Source: Brevinematales bacterium (GTDB lineage Bacteria; Spirochaetota; Brevinematia; Brevinematales; JAOACQ01). Taken from it: a stretch of DNA of 43,580 bases. The stretch covers positions 1-43,580 of the forward strand of contig JAGVOW010000056.1 of NCBI GenBank assembly GCA_020052515.1, given 5' to 3'. Positions 14,308-22,189 of the stretch are shown in pieces; position 1 is the first letter of the stretch, and every line of letters begins with the position of its first letter. The position numbers were made by a program, and so were the translations under genes. Under the pieces are notes generated by a model, which was not told the origin of the DNA, did not search any database, and saw only the letters and a list, made by a program, of their open reading frames with translations.

Positions 14308-16170
14308 CTAATCCCCGCTAGTAATTTCCTCTCTCAGCCAGATTGCCGGGTTCTGGTTAAACTCTGTCTGAATATTGAAATTCGCCATGATATCTTTTCT
14401 ATAATAGGTGTTTACACCAATACAGAAAAACCAGCCCCAGACTTCCTCGGTATAAAAACTGTATGTGATGTTCCATAAAGCGGTATCAGCATCAATTTTA
14501 TCAAATGAGGAAATGACATCAACAATATTCTTATTGATGTGGCTTAAATTGGCCAATGTTGTCGGCAGGACGGATTTATTTCTGGTATAATAAAAATCCC
14601 TGTAGATATTCAATGAATAACGCCAGGAATAAATAGCCATATCAAATTTCTTTTCCACTAAATTCTGCCTGAATTCCCGAGTATCAGGAATATTTACGAT
14701 CGATATATTTCCAAGGCCGATGGAATTCAAATGCTCCTGATATATATTGGCCAGTTGAAAATCCAGGTTATTTTCTTTTGAATCGATGCCCTGGACTGTG
14801 ATTTTTACATTGTTCAGACGTTTTTTTATGATTTTATTAAAATCGTCTTTTAATTTTGACTCAAACAAGGACTCATTTATTTTTCTTTTGTATTTCTCCT
14901 TATCAAATGGAAGTAATATCTGGCTGATATCCTTTTCTCCCGATGATGTGTTAAATTTATTGACCAGATAGGGAGAAAAAATCGGTTTAAAAAGCACATC
15001 GATTGGCCCCTGCTTCGTACTGAAAATCTGACTTTTAAAATCATTAAAATTCAGGGCGTTTCTAAAAAACTGTCTGGTATCCTTATTGTATTTCTCATCG
15101 CCATTTTTATCCTTGAGACTGAGATTATATATCAAGGCGTACATTTTCTCGGGAAACGGCATTTTCATATAGGAGACTTTGTTATAAACCTTTGAATTAG
15201 GGTCATTTAAAGTTTCAACTAATTTGCTGTTCGGGATGATATTGAAAGCCACATCAAGTTTACCGGTCATTAACAGATTGATTTTAATGAGAGGGTCCTG
15301 GGCTAACTGATTAATTTCCAGTTTGGAAATTTTTCCCGAGTAATTGGTTAATTCCGGCGCTACCTTTGAATAATCCTGATTCAGTTCCAGATAATGAACT
15401 ACGGTATATCCATCCGGTAATTTTTTATCTTTGTAAACAAAAGGCCCTGTTCCTACCGGGCGATTTTCAAAATTCCTTTTTTTATTATAAAGATTCTGAT
15501 CGTTATCATCATTAAAATCGTAGCTTTCTTTCATGGCCTTTGGATCATCGATAAACATATGCCATGGAATAACATACATGAATGAAAGCATTCTGGCCAG
15601 ATCATACACAGAAAGTCTTTCCTTCGTTTTAACCTTGATTTTATAATCACTTACCTTTTCAATATCTTCCACATTCAGGGTTTTGAACTTTAGGTAAGTA
15701 TTAATCTCATCAATCGCGCTGGGTTTATGCAGTGTGCCTTTTACTACCCGGTAAGTGAAAACCACATCATCAGCGTTAAAATCACGGCCGTCATGCCATC
15801 TGACACCCTCTTTCAAATCAATGATAAAAGTATCGCTTTTTATACTCTGGGCTTTGATGTTGTTGATGTCGATAATTTTAGATCCGCTTGCCGATACCGC
15901 TTCAATTGTATTTGATTTCGCGAGGCCGTATTTTGCGTCCACATTATATAACTGGTTGTAGGTTGGGTCCTGCAGCTGGGCAAACAGAGGTGAGTAAAGT
16001 AAAATATGGAACATAAAAGAATCCCTGTCCTGATCATCCCCCTTTAAGCCTGTTACCGGTTCCAATCGCGGGGAATTATTATCAATATTGAATCTGAAAG
16101 TGCTGCCAAAAATGCGCGCACTGAATGCCAGACTGAGCGTTAAAACCAGCATAAAAATTTTCTTGTTCAT
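14308..16170 (-). CDS. Peptide-type ABC substrate-binding protein (family 5), not a lipoprotein
   Basis: The product, about 620 residues, has a type I signal peptide (LVLTLSLAFSARIFGS) and no lipobox Cys. Family 5 solute-binding landmarks are DTFIIDLKEGVRWHDGRDFNADDVVFTYR, RPVGTGPFVYKD and LVEKKFDMAIYSWRYSL. It is longer than usual (500-550) and divergent. As it is soluble and lies upstream of two permeases and the ATPase, it is the likely substrate receptor of this transporter. There are two adjacent ATG codons; the second (16170) has better spacing from GGAGGA, so the start at 16173 is less likely. Confidence 0.85.
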   Translation of the reverse strand: MNKKIFMLVLTLSLAFSARIFGSTFRFNIDNNSPRLEPVTGLKGDDQDRDSFMFHILLYSPLFAQLQDPTYNQLYNVDAKYGLAKSNTIEAVSASGSKIIDINNIKAQSIKSDTFIIDLKEGVRWHDGRDFNADDVVFTYRVVKGTLHKPSAIDEINTYLKFKTLNVEDIEKVSDYKIKVKTKERLSVYDLARMLSFMYVIPWHMFIDDPKAMKESYDFNDDNDQNLYNKKRNFENRPVGTGPFVYKDKKLPDGYTVVHYLELNQDYSKVAPELTNYSGKISKLEINQLAQDPLIKINLLMTGKLDVAFNIIPNSKLVETLNDPNSKVYNKVSYMKMPFPEKMYALIYNLSLKDKNGDEKYNKDTRQFFRNALNFNDFKSQIFSTKQGPIDVLFKPIFSPYLVNKFNTSSGEKDISQILLPFDKEKYKRKINESLFESKLKDDFNKIIKKRLNNVKITVQGIDSKENNLDFQLANIYQEHLNSIGLGNISIVNIPDTREFRQNLVEKKFDMAIYSWRYSLNIYRDFYYTRNKSVLPTTLANLSHINKNIVDVISSFDKIDADTALWNITYSFYTEEVWGWFFCIGVNTYYRKDIMANFNIQTEFNQNPAIWLREEITSGD

Positions 16171-16205
16171 CATATGTCCTCCCTAAAATTTAATCTATAG
16201 CTACC

Positions 16206-16296
16206 TCCCCCTTAAAAAAGGGGGTTGGGGGGTTGTCCCTCGTTGGTTTGTTCCAGGAACGTTTTACAACCCCCTGGCCCCTTTTTTAAGGGGGAA
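16206..16296. repeat. Palindromic intergenic element (CCCCCTTAAAAAAGGGGG type)
   Basis: The left arm CCCCCTTAAAAAAGGGGGTT plus GGGGGGTTGT and the right arm ACAACCCCCTGG plus CCCCTTTTTTAAGGGGG are long inverted repeats around about 30 bases. It belongs to the same family as 1013-1089 and fills the gap between the 1117-residue protein and the binding-protein gene. Confidence 0.85.
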
Positions 16297-16298
16297 TT

Positions 16299-19200
16299 TT
16301 AATACCCTGTCAACTTATACTTAAATACAAATTTATCTAATTCATCCGTTATAATAAAACTGTTATTTAAGAGACAATCTTCCTCATCAGAAGGGACAAA
16401 GCCATTTTTATTATACTTCAGGAATAAAATATTATTTCTCATGTTGATGATCAATTCTGTTTCTTTCTTATTTTTATCATAAAAAGAATAAATAGCATCT
16501 ATCTTTTCATTAAAAAGATGATTTAACTGTTTTAACTGCGATGCCGCATCATTCCTGATAATATTCTTCCCGCCGCTATAGTCCAAAACCACAAGCCTTT
16601 TCAGATTGTTTTCATTTTTTGTGCTGTTATCAGTTGATCCATGTTTGTAGAGAAGAACACGGCCGGGGTAGAGCATAACGACATCATCATAATAATCGCC
16701 ACGGATGAGCTTGTTTTCGGAAAGCATTTTATTAAAGGAATCCGGAATATTCAATGTGTTTGTTCTGGTGAGATCAATCCTGTCCACATAAGATTCAGGG
16801 ATTTTTGTGGTGGTTGAAAAAATCACCCAGAGGTTATTATCTATTGCCCGGATCTTTTTTATCTCATAAACCAGATTATTCCCCTTTATATTATACCCCA
16901 GCTCTCCTACCCTGATATTAATGTTATTCTGATGAGATTCTGATATCAGCATTCCTGATAAATCAATATCAGAATTCTTTCTTTTCAGACTTGACCTGAC
17001 AGCTTCCTTCAGCCTGTTCATATCGAGGAGATCGCTTAAATCTGCCGTATTGGTCAGCACAGCAATCATTTTATCTTCCATATACTCTTTTAATGTTTTT
17101 TTCTTATTCTTCGTCAATAAAACAGGCCAATCACCCGCAGTGTTTGTTCCAAAATAGCCGTCATACTTCTTAAAATCCGGGAGCCGGCTTCTATCTGCAT
17201 GATATTGTTTCATCAGATTATTAAAATCGATCGTCATTTGCTGATAAACCTTATTGTATTCGGCTTCAAAATGAACAAAATCGTTTTGTTTATTCATAGT
17301 GTATTTACTAAAAAGACTATTGAAAAGGGTATTATGGATAAGCTGGTTCAGAACTTTCTGATAATCATCGCTATAAAAAAATTTCCCGGCCTCCGTATCG
17401 AACTCCTTATAATTACCGGACAATAAGCGGATTCTGTCCTGGAAATAATTCCTGTTCGAAGTAATTTTTGAAAAATCTTGAATGGCATTCGTATACTTCA
17501 TTTTGAGTTCTGATAAGGTTTCATTAAAATAGTTTTTTATATCAAAATAGCCTTTCAGGTTATTTTTAACATCGAGGACAATTTTATTTTCGATTGCTTG
17601 CTCATTCTTTTTTTTCAGGTTCAGATTTTTATTTAATTCATTATAGAACAGGGAAACATTTTTTATACGGTCAACAAAATCCGGGAATATTAAGCGAATA
17701 TCGGAAATGGATTTAAGTTTTTCATCAGGCAAATTCCGGGAATAAACGGCCGTGTTAGTAAAATAATTGGTGTAGAAATGAATCGGGTTCCAGATTTTCA
17801 TTTGTACCATTAAAGACGATTTTCCTGATTTTTTATCCATAAAGTTTTTCCGAATCAGGCTTTTGAGAAATTGTTCCTTATCAATAAAATAAAACTGATT
17901 GCTTTGACAGAACTCCTGGATGTCCTCATTATTTTTGAGATAATCGGATAATGCCCTGTTATCCAATAAATTAGATAATTTAGCTTGAAACAATGAGTGT
18001 TTATCCATATAAGCAGCGGAATTTGAAACAATTGACCGACATTGATTCAGGAATTTATTATTTATCAGGCTGCCGGATAATGAATCAAAACAACACTCAT
18101 CTGAGGATGAATATTCTTCCGCCAGTTTCTCATCCATGGTTTCATAATAACCGGAGATGAATTTGAATGAATATCCTGTAAAATCATTGATTATATTATT
18201 GGTTTTTGCTTTCTCTTTATCGGGAAATAAATAGCCTAAACTCTTGACACTATCTAAGTAGTTGTGATAATTCACCAGAACCTGAGGGATGTTATCTATC
18301 AAACTATCATAAAATTTTGTTATATTATGACTTGTGTCTAAAAGAGTGTCATAAAATTGGTTTTGGTAACGGGTTTCTAAATTTTCTAAGTTTGTGACGC
18401 CATAACTGAAATTGGATAAAACAGTGTAATATTTCATAAAAGTGGCTTCTATTAATGAATCAGCCGCTTTCAGAAAACTGGTTTGGTTCATTTTAATGTT
18501 TGTAAAATACGGTGAATTGGTATAAGAAAAATCCAGCAGGGTTTTGTAACTATCTAAGTAATTATCATTTTTGGCATCGCTAATATTATAGTTTTTCTGA
18601 AATTCTAAAAAATAATTCTCATCCTGACTATAGTTTTTTATATTAAACCAGGAGTGATAAGACTCTTCAAAAGAATTATCAATAAAATTGGATAGTTCAA
18701 ATAAGGAATTATCAGGCTCGAACTCGCAAGGGACAAACAAATCAGTGGAATCATTATAGTAATAATTCAGATTATACGATAGCATCTGCTTCATATCGGG
18801 AAGCGAAGCTAATGCTGCGCTTGAACAAAAAAATTTCGACAGTACCTGTTCTCTATTATCCTTCTGTTTGAACATGCCGGTAATCGTATCTTTATAATCC
18901 CGGGATAGTTTATTACAGATCCGCTGGAAATTATAGTCTTCTATCCGGTAAGCCAGGTCACTTTCAATACTGTCAAATATCGGCAACTGTTTTTCCGAGG
19001 CATCAAACATGGAACATTTATTTTCAAAAGACTGGAATTGATACGGCGGTTTGATAAAATAGATATAATACTTATCTTTTGAAGCTATCTTGATAGTCAA
19101 TTGTCTCTTGTTGTCATACCCGTATTTAAAAGCATAACAAATATTGGATGACAGACTGGTAATATTACCCTCGCCGGGTATAGTGTTTGGAGTATTGATT

Positions 19201-19652
19201 ACACTATTATCTTTTTGTGAATAATATAAAAAGGAATCTTTGTTGTTTTTAAACTTAGTAAAAAGATCGCTATTAATTTTATCCCCAACTTTTAAACCTG
19301 TATAAAAATAGAAATTATTCTTTGTGGTTTTATAGTAAAAACTAACCTGTTTTTCTTTATAAACAGTAAAATCAAAGTTTTCCGGCTGAATTTCCTCAAT
19401 AAAATTCAGCTTGGTCAATCGAAATTTCTCCGGTTCGCTGTTCGTATTGCGGAAGATATATAAGTAATATTTGTAATCATTATCTTCACTTACCTGGCCA
19501 TAAAAAGCATGGTACCAGCTATCCGCAATTTTCTTTGAACTGATATATTTCAGGTTCAAACAATTTTCCTGATCCTGAAAATATCTATTTTGAAAACTAC
19601 CCGCGAATAAAAGAGCCGGCACAAAAATGAGAGCTATCAGAAATTTATACAT
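16299..19652 (-). CDS. Large secreted orphan protein (1117 residues)
   Basis: I do not recognise a family. A signal peptide (FLIALIFVPALLFAG) is followed by a long Asn/Lys/Tyr-rich chain without transmembrane segments. The N-terminal 230 residues look beta-rich, the middle (about 240-900) is mostly helical with repeated charged amphipathic stretches, and the C-terminal 200 residues are again beta-rich (VVMLYPGRVLLYKHG, LIINMRNNILFLKYN). There is no lipobox and no obvious catalytic motif. The ATG follows a modest AGGATT Shine-Dalgarno. It sits inside the transporter locus between two other exported proteins, so it is presumably a partner of the transporter or a surface component; this is context only. 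Confidence 0.75.
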   Translation of the reverse strand: MYKFLIALIFVPALLFAGSFQNRYFQDQENCLNLKYISSKKIADSWYHAFYGQVSEDNDYKYYLYIFRNTNSEPEKFRLTKLNFIEEIQPENFDFTVYKEKQVSFYYKTTKNNFYFYTGLKVGDKINSDLFTKFKNNKDSFLYYSQKDNSVINTPNTIPGEGNITSLSSNICYAFKYGYDNKRQLTIKIASKDKYYIYFIKPPYQFQSFENKCSMFDASEKQLPIFDSIESDLAYRIEDYNFQRICNKLSRDYKDTITGMFKQKDNREQVLSKFFCSSAALASLPDMKQMLSYNLNYYYNDSTDLFVPCEFEPDNSLFELSNFIDNSFEESYHSWFNIKNYSQDENYFLEFQKNYNISDAKNDNYLDSYKTLLDFSYTNSPYFTNIKMNQTSFLKAADSLIEATFMKYYTVLSNFSYGVTNLENLETRYQNQFYDTLLDTSHNITKFYDSLIDNIPQVLVNYHNYLDSVKSLGYLFPDKEKAKTNNIINDFTGYSFKFISGYYETMDEKLAEEYSSSDECCFDSLSGSLINNKFLNQCRSIVSNSAAYMDKHSLFQAKLSNLLDNRALSDYLKNNEDIQEFCQSNQFYFIDKEQFLKSLIRKNFMDKKSGKSSLMVQMKIWNPIHFYTNYFTNTAVYSRNLPDEKLKSISDIRLIFPDFVDRIKNVSLFYNELNKNLNLKKKNEQAIENKIVLDVKNNLKGYFDIKNYFNETLSELKMKYTNAIQDFSKITSNRNYFQDRIRLLSGNYKEFDTEAGKFFYSDDYQKVLNQLIHNTLFNSLFSKYTMNKQNDFVHFEAEYNKVYQQMTIDFNNLMKQYHADRSRLPDFKKYDGYFGTNTAGDWPVLLTKNKKKTLKEYMEDKMIAVLTNTADLSDLLDMNRLKEAVRSSLKRKNSDIDLSGMLISESHQNNINIRVGELGYNIKGNNLVYEIKKIRAIDNNLWVIFSTTTKIPESYVDRIDLTRTNTLNIPDSFNKMLSENKLIRGDYYDDVVMLYPGRVLLYKHGSTDNSTKNENNLKRLVVLDYSGGKNIIRNDAASQLKQLNHLFNEKIDAIYSFYDKNKKETELIINMRNNILFLKYNKNGFVPSDEEDCLLNNSFIITDELDKFVFKYKLTGY

Positions 19653-19671
19653 TTGTGTAAATCCTAAACTA

Positions 19672-19697
19672 TATTCCCCCTTAATAAAGGGGGGAAT
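19672..19697. repeat. Short palindrome (half element) between two genes of the locus
   Basis: ATTCCCCCTTAATAAAGGGG extends to a hairpin ending GGAAT. It resembles one arm of the larger CCCCCTT...AAGGGGG elements and lies in the 54-base gap between the lipoprotein and the 1117-residue protein genes. Confidence 0.7.
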
Positions 19698-19706
19698 TAC
19701 TATATC

Positions 19707-21566
19707 TTACTTCAAATCATCAACCCCGGAATCTTCAGAATTCAACATGATTTCCGGAGCATTGACTGCTTCAATAGGGAAATTAACCATTCCAAAGCGT
19801 TCCGAATTTCCGTCTACAGAAATAGCATCATTTCCTTCAATGGTTACATGGTAAGCCCACGCATAATTTCCGGATTGATACAGGCTGTCATTCTTATTCC
19901 TGAAAAAGGTGTTAATGGTAATTTTTGCTTTATTTCCAGCTAAAACACTGGTAATCTGCTTGCTATCTATTATTGCCTCATATTTTAATACATTCTCAAG
20001 CTGATCTACTGTATCTTCACTGAATTTTATGATCTTATCGGACTTTGGAATAACATAAGCGACAAATTTCATCTTAAAAGGAGTTTTTACAATATTCTTC
20101 TCCAACACAGTAATATTCAGGGTTAATTTCGGTTTAATAGGCTCGGATTTCAGTTCAAATTTCAGATTGTCCTGAGCATTTTTAATTTTTACACTGTATA
20201 TTTTAGTGCTGTCTGAATCCTGCCAGAATTCAACTTTTTCTCCATTTAAGCCGGATAAATAAAATTCCCCATTATTATCCGTTTTTTTAATTTCATTCTT
20301 CGATATTCCCTGTCTCTGGATGAGTAATGTGATATTTTTCGCCGGTATTTTATTCACAGTCAAAACAATCTTATTCGTATAATATGATGATTTTTTAATG
20401 GTAAAGGTTTTTGTAGATTGTAATTCGTCGCCGGTAAAATCATTGTCATTATCCCAGGCGTTCACGGTTGCTTTAACAGACGCCGCATTATTATCAAAAA
20501 TGATAGTATTTGCCTGCCAATAGTTGTCTCTATTTCTTTCAAGGGGGAAAGTCTGCTCCCGGGAACCGTCATTAAATTTTATTTCCGCTTTACTGACTCC
20601 TGAAGGATCGGAAATTTTACACCTGAAGTTATAATTTCTGCCGCTGACAAAGTTGTTTATTGCTGTGTCAGAGGGGCTGATGCCGATCACCGGCCCGGCA
20701 ACATCATTGTCTACGCAGGCAGCAACATAGGGTTTACTCTCAATATCATTGTCATCAACCGCTTGAAATGTATATCTTCCCGGTTCAAATTTTTGCGGTG
20801 AATCGGTAGTATAATATCCTTTTCCTTTTACCAACTCGAGATCCAGGTAACTTACACCTTTTTTGAGGATTCTTAAAGTTGAAACCGCGCCTTTGCTGTT
20901 AGCAACAACGATCTTAAATTTATATTCATTGTTATCGAGCATGCTTTCCGTAGTTTTACCTTTAGTGACATTGACACATAACACTGAAGATATATAAAAT
21001 CCGGTTTTTGTCGCAGCCGGTTCAATTATATTTTCCTGGTCTGGTTCATTCTTTACCGGGGTAGAAACAATAGCTTTTTCAGCCTTTGGTTTTTCAGTAG
21101 GTTTAATGATTTTTGCCGGAGCGGCTTGAACCGTAATCATATTAGTTGAACTATCGCTAATCACAATTGAATAAACATTATTATCGGGTTTATCAGACAA
21201 TTCTCCAATCCAGAATATAAAATATTCCTTTGGTTGAATAATTTCCGGCGCGAAAAAGGCAACCGTATAACGGCCATTCAAACCCAATGAAGTCAGAGGA
21301 TAAGTAAACAACTTGTTTTTATCAGCGCTGTTTTGAATGTGGAGAAACGCGTTTTTATTATACCGAATGTCTTTCAGATAGATATCGAATTGATAATTAT
21401 TTTTGGGTTTAAGATTGATACTGGTATCAGTATTGAGAATGGTTTCTTCCTGTTTTTGCGTTTTTAAGTCATACACAATAATCTTACCAATCTGCTGGTT
21501 TTTACTGCATGAAAAACATAACGCACCTATAACCAACATAATCACATAATATTTTGCCTTCATCAT
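19707..21566 (-). CDS. Lipoprotein with Ig-like and carboxypeptidase-regulatory-like domains
   Basis: The 619-residue product starts at an ATG with AAGGAG six bases upstream and has a lipobox (VIGALCFSC). The mature chain is almost all beta-sandwich. It contains a Pro/Lys-rich linker (about 155-180) and an Ig-like segment with GVSKAEIKFNDGSREQTFPL. A short carboxypeptidase-regulatory-like module follows (ITLLIQRQGISKNE, then TDNNGEFYLSGLNGEKVEFW). I see no catalytic residues; the role is probably adhesion or scaffolding outside the membrane. It is the first gene of the eight-gene minus-strand locus, so the promoter for the set is probably just upstream. Confidence 0.75.
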   Translation of the reverse strand: MMKAKYYVIMLVIGALCFSCSKNQQIGKIIVYDLKTQKQEETILNTDTSINLKPKNNYQFDIYLKDIRYNKNAFLHIQNSADKNKLFTYPLTSLGLNGRYTVAFFAPEIIQPKEYFIFWIGELSDKPDNNVYSIVISDSSTNMITVQAAPAKIIKPTEKPKAEKAIVSTPVKNEPDQENIIEPAATKTGFYISSVLCVNVTKGKTTESMLDNNEYKFKIVVANSKGAVSTLRILKKGVSYLDLELVKGKGYYTTDSPQKFEPGRYTFQAVDDNDIESKPYVAACVDNDVAGPVIGISPSDTAINNFVSGRNYNFRCKISDPSGVSKAEIKFNDGSREQTFPLERNRDNYWQANTIIFDNNAASVKATVNAWDNDNDFTGDELQSTKTFTIKKSSYYTNKIVLTVNKIPAKNITLLIQRQGISKNEIKKTDNNGEFYLSGLNGEKVEFWQDSDSTKIYSVKIKNAQDNLKFELKSEPIKPKLTLNITVLEKNIVKTPFKMKFVAYVIPKSDKIIKFSEDTVDQLENVLKYEAIIDSKQITSVLAGNKAKITINTFFRNKNDSLYQSGNYAWAYHVTIEGNDAISVDGNSERFGMVNFPIEAVNAPEIMLNSEDSGVDDLK

Positions 21567-21634
21567 ACAGAACTCCTTAAAATCCATATAATATATAATC
21601 TTCCTTAAAATAACCCAAATTCAGAATGGAATTC

Positions 21635-21640
21635 ATTATA
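21635..21640 (-). promoter_or_regulatory. Candidate -10 box for the eight-gene locus
   Basis: TATAAT on the minus strand lies about 70 bases before the lipoprotein start. The sequence at the -35 position (TCTGTT) is a poor match, so this is either a weak or an activator-dependent promoter. Confidence 0.35.
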
Positions 21641-21689
21641 CCCTGATTTTTAGAAAAAACAGAAAATTTGAAAAATTATTCTTGAAAAG

Positions 21690-21782
21690 TCATGATTTAG
21701 CGATCATTGTTTTTACCCTCTCAAAGACATCTGTTTTTAATTCTTTTGGGGAGTTAATATTAGACTCTTTATTTGTATACAT
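21690..21782 (-). CDS. Possible 30-residue small protein
   Basis: The frame MYTNKESNINSPKELKTDVF continuing to ERVKTMIAKS has a very strong Shine-Dalgarno (GGAGGGAGGG) seven bases upstream. It is charged and has no membrane segment. The second half, TDVFERVKTMIAKS, has the look of the first helix of an acyl carrier protein, so it could be a gene fragment, a free small protein, or a leader peptide for the downstream locus. The evidence is only the frame and the ribosome binding site. Confidence 0.4.
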   Translation of the reverse strand: MYTNKESNINSPKELKTDVFERVKTMIAKS

Positions 21783-21881
21783 CAAACTACCCTCCCTCCA
21801 TTAACTATAGTAAATCAGTCTCACGGTATATTTTCCACCAAGGAATAGTGTAGCTAAGGCGAAAAAAAAACACAATAAATA

Positions 21882-22069
21882 AGACCTTTGCACAATATCA
21901 AATAACTTAGCCGCTCAACCCTGAATTAAAAAAATTCAGAACGAATTGGGCTAAAATTACCGATTTCTATCACCGTTTTCCCGGCTTATCCCGCCGGAAA
22001 TGGGATTTAGGGCGCAATTCACCCTATATCGCAAATAAGAGACTTGCTGTTTTACCGTGCAAAGGTCTT
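21882..22069. mobile_element. MITE-like element with 13-bp terminal inverted repeats
   Basis: AAGACCTTTGCAC at 21882-21894 is exactly inverted at 22057-22069, defining a 188-bp element without a coding frame. It contains an inner hairpin (CTGAATT...AATTCAG). Ends of this type (GACCTTTGCA) occur on some IS5-like insertion sequences, so it may be a non-autonomous derivative; that link is from memory. No clear target duplication is visible. The rest of the 21783-22189 gap holds only the promoter of the M16 gene. Confidence 0.6.
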
Positions 22070-22125
22070 TAATTTTCAATATTTTTTCCGAGATCATCCT
22101 AAAATGAGCTTATCCAATTGTTTTA

Positions 22126-22154
22126 TTGCGGTTTTATTGATCAATAGTTATAAT
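22126..22154 (+). promoter_or_regulatory. Sigma70-type promoter of the M16 peptidase gene
   Basis: TTGCGG (22126-22131), a 17-base spacer and TATAAT (22149-22154). The expected transcript starts near 22161, about 30 bases before the ATG. Confidence 0.55.
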
Positions 22155-22189
22155 TTTTTCCATCAATAAGTTTATCTGGAGAGAAAAAT

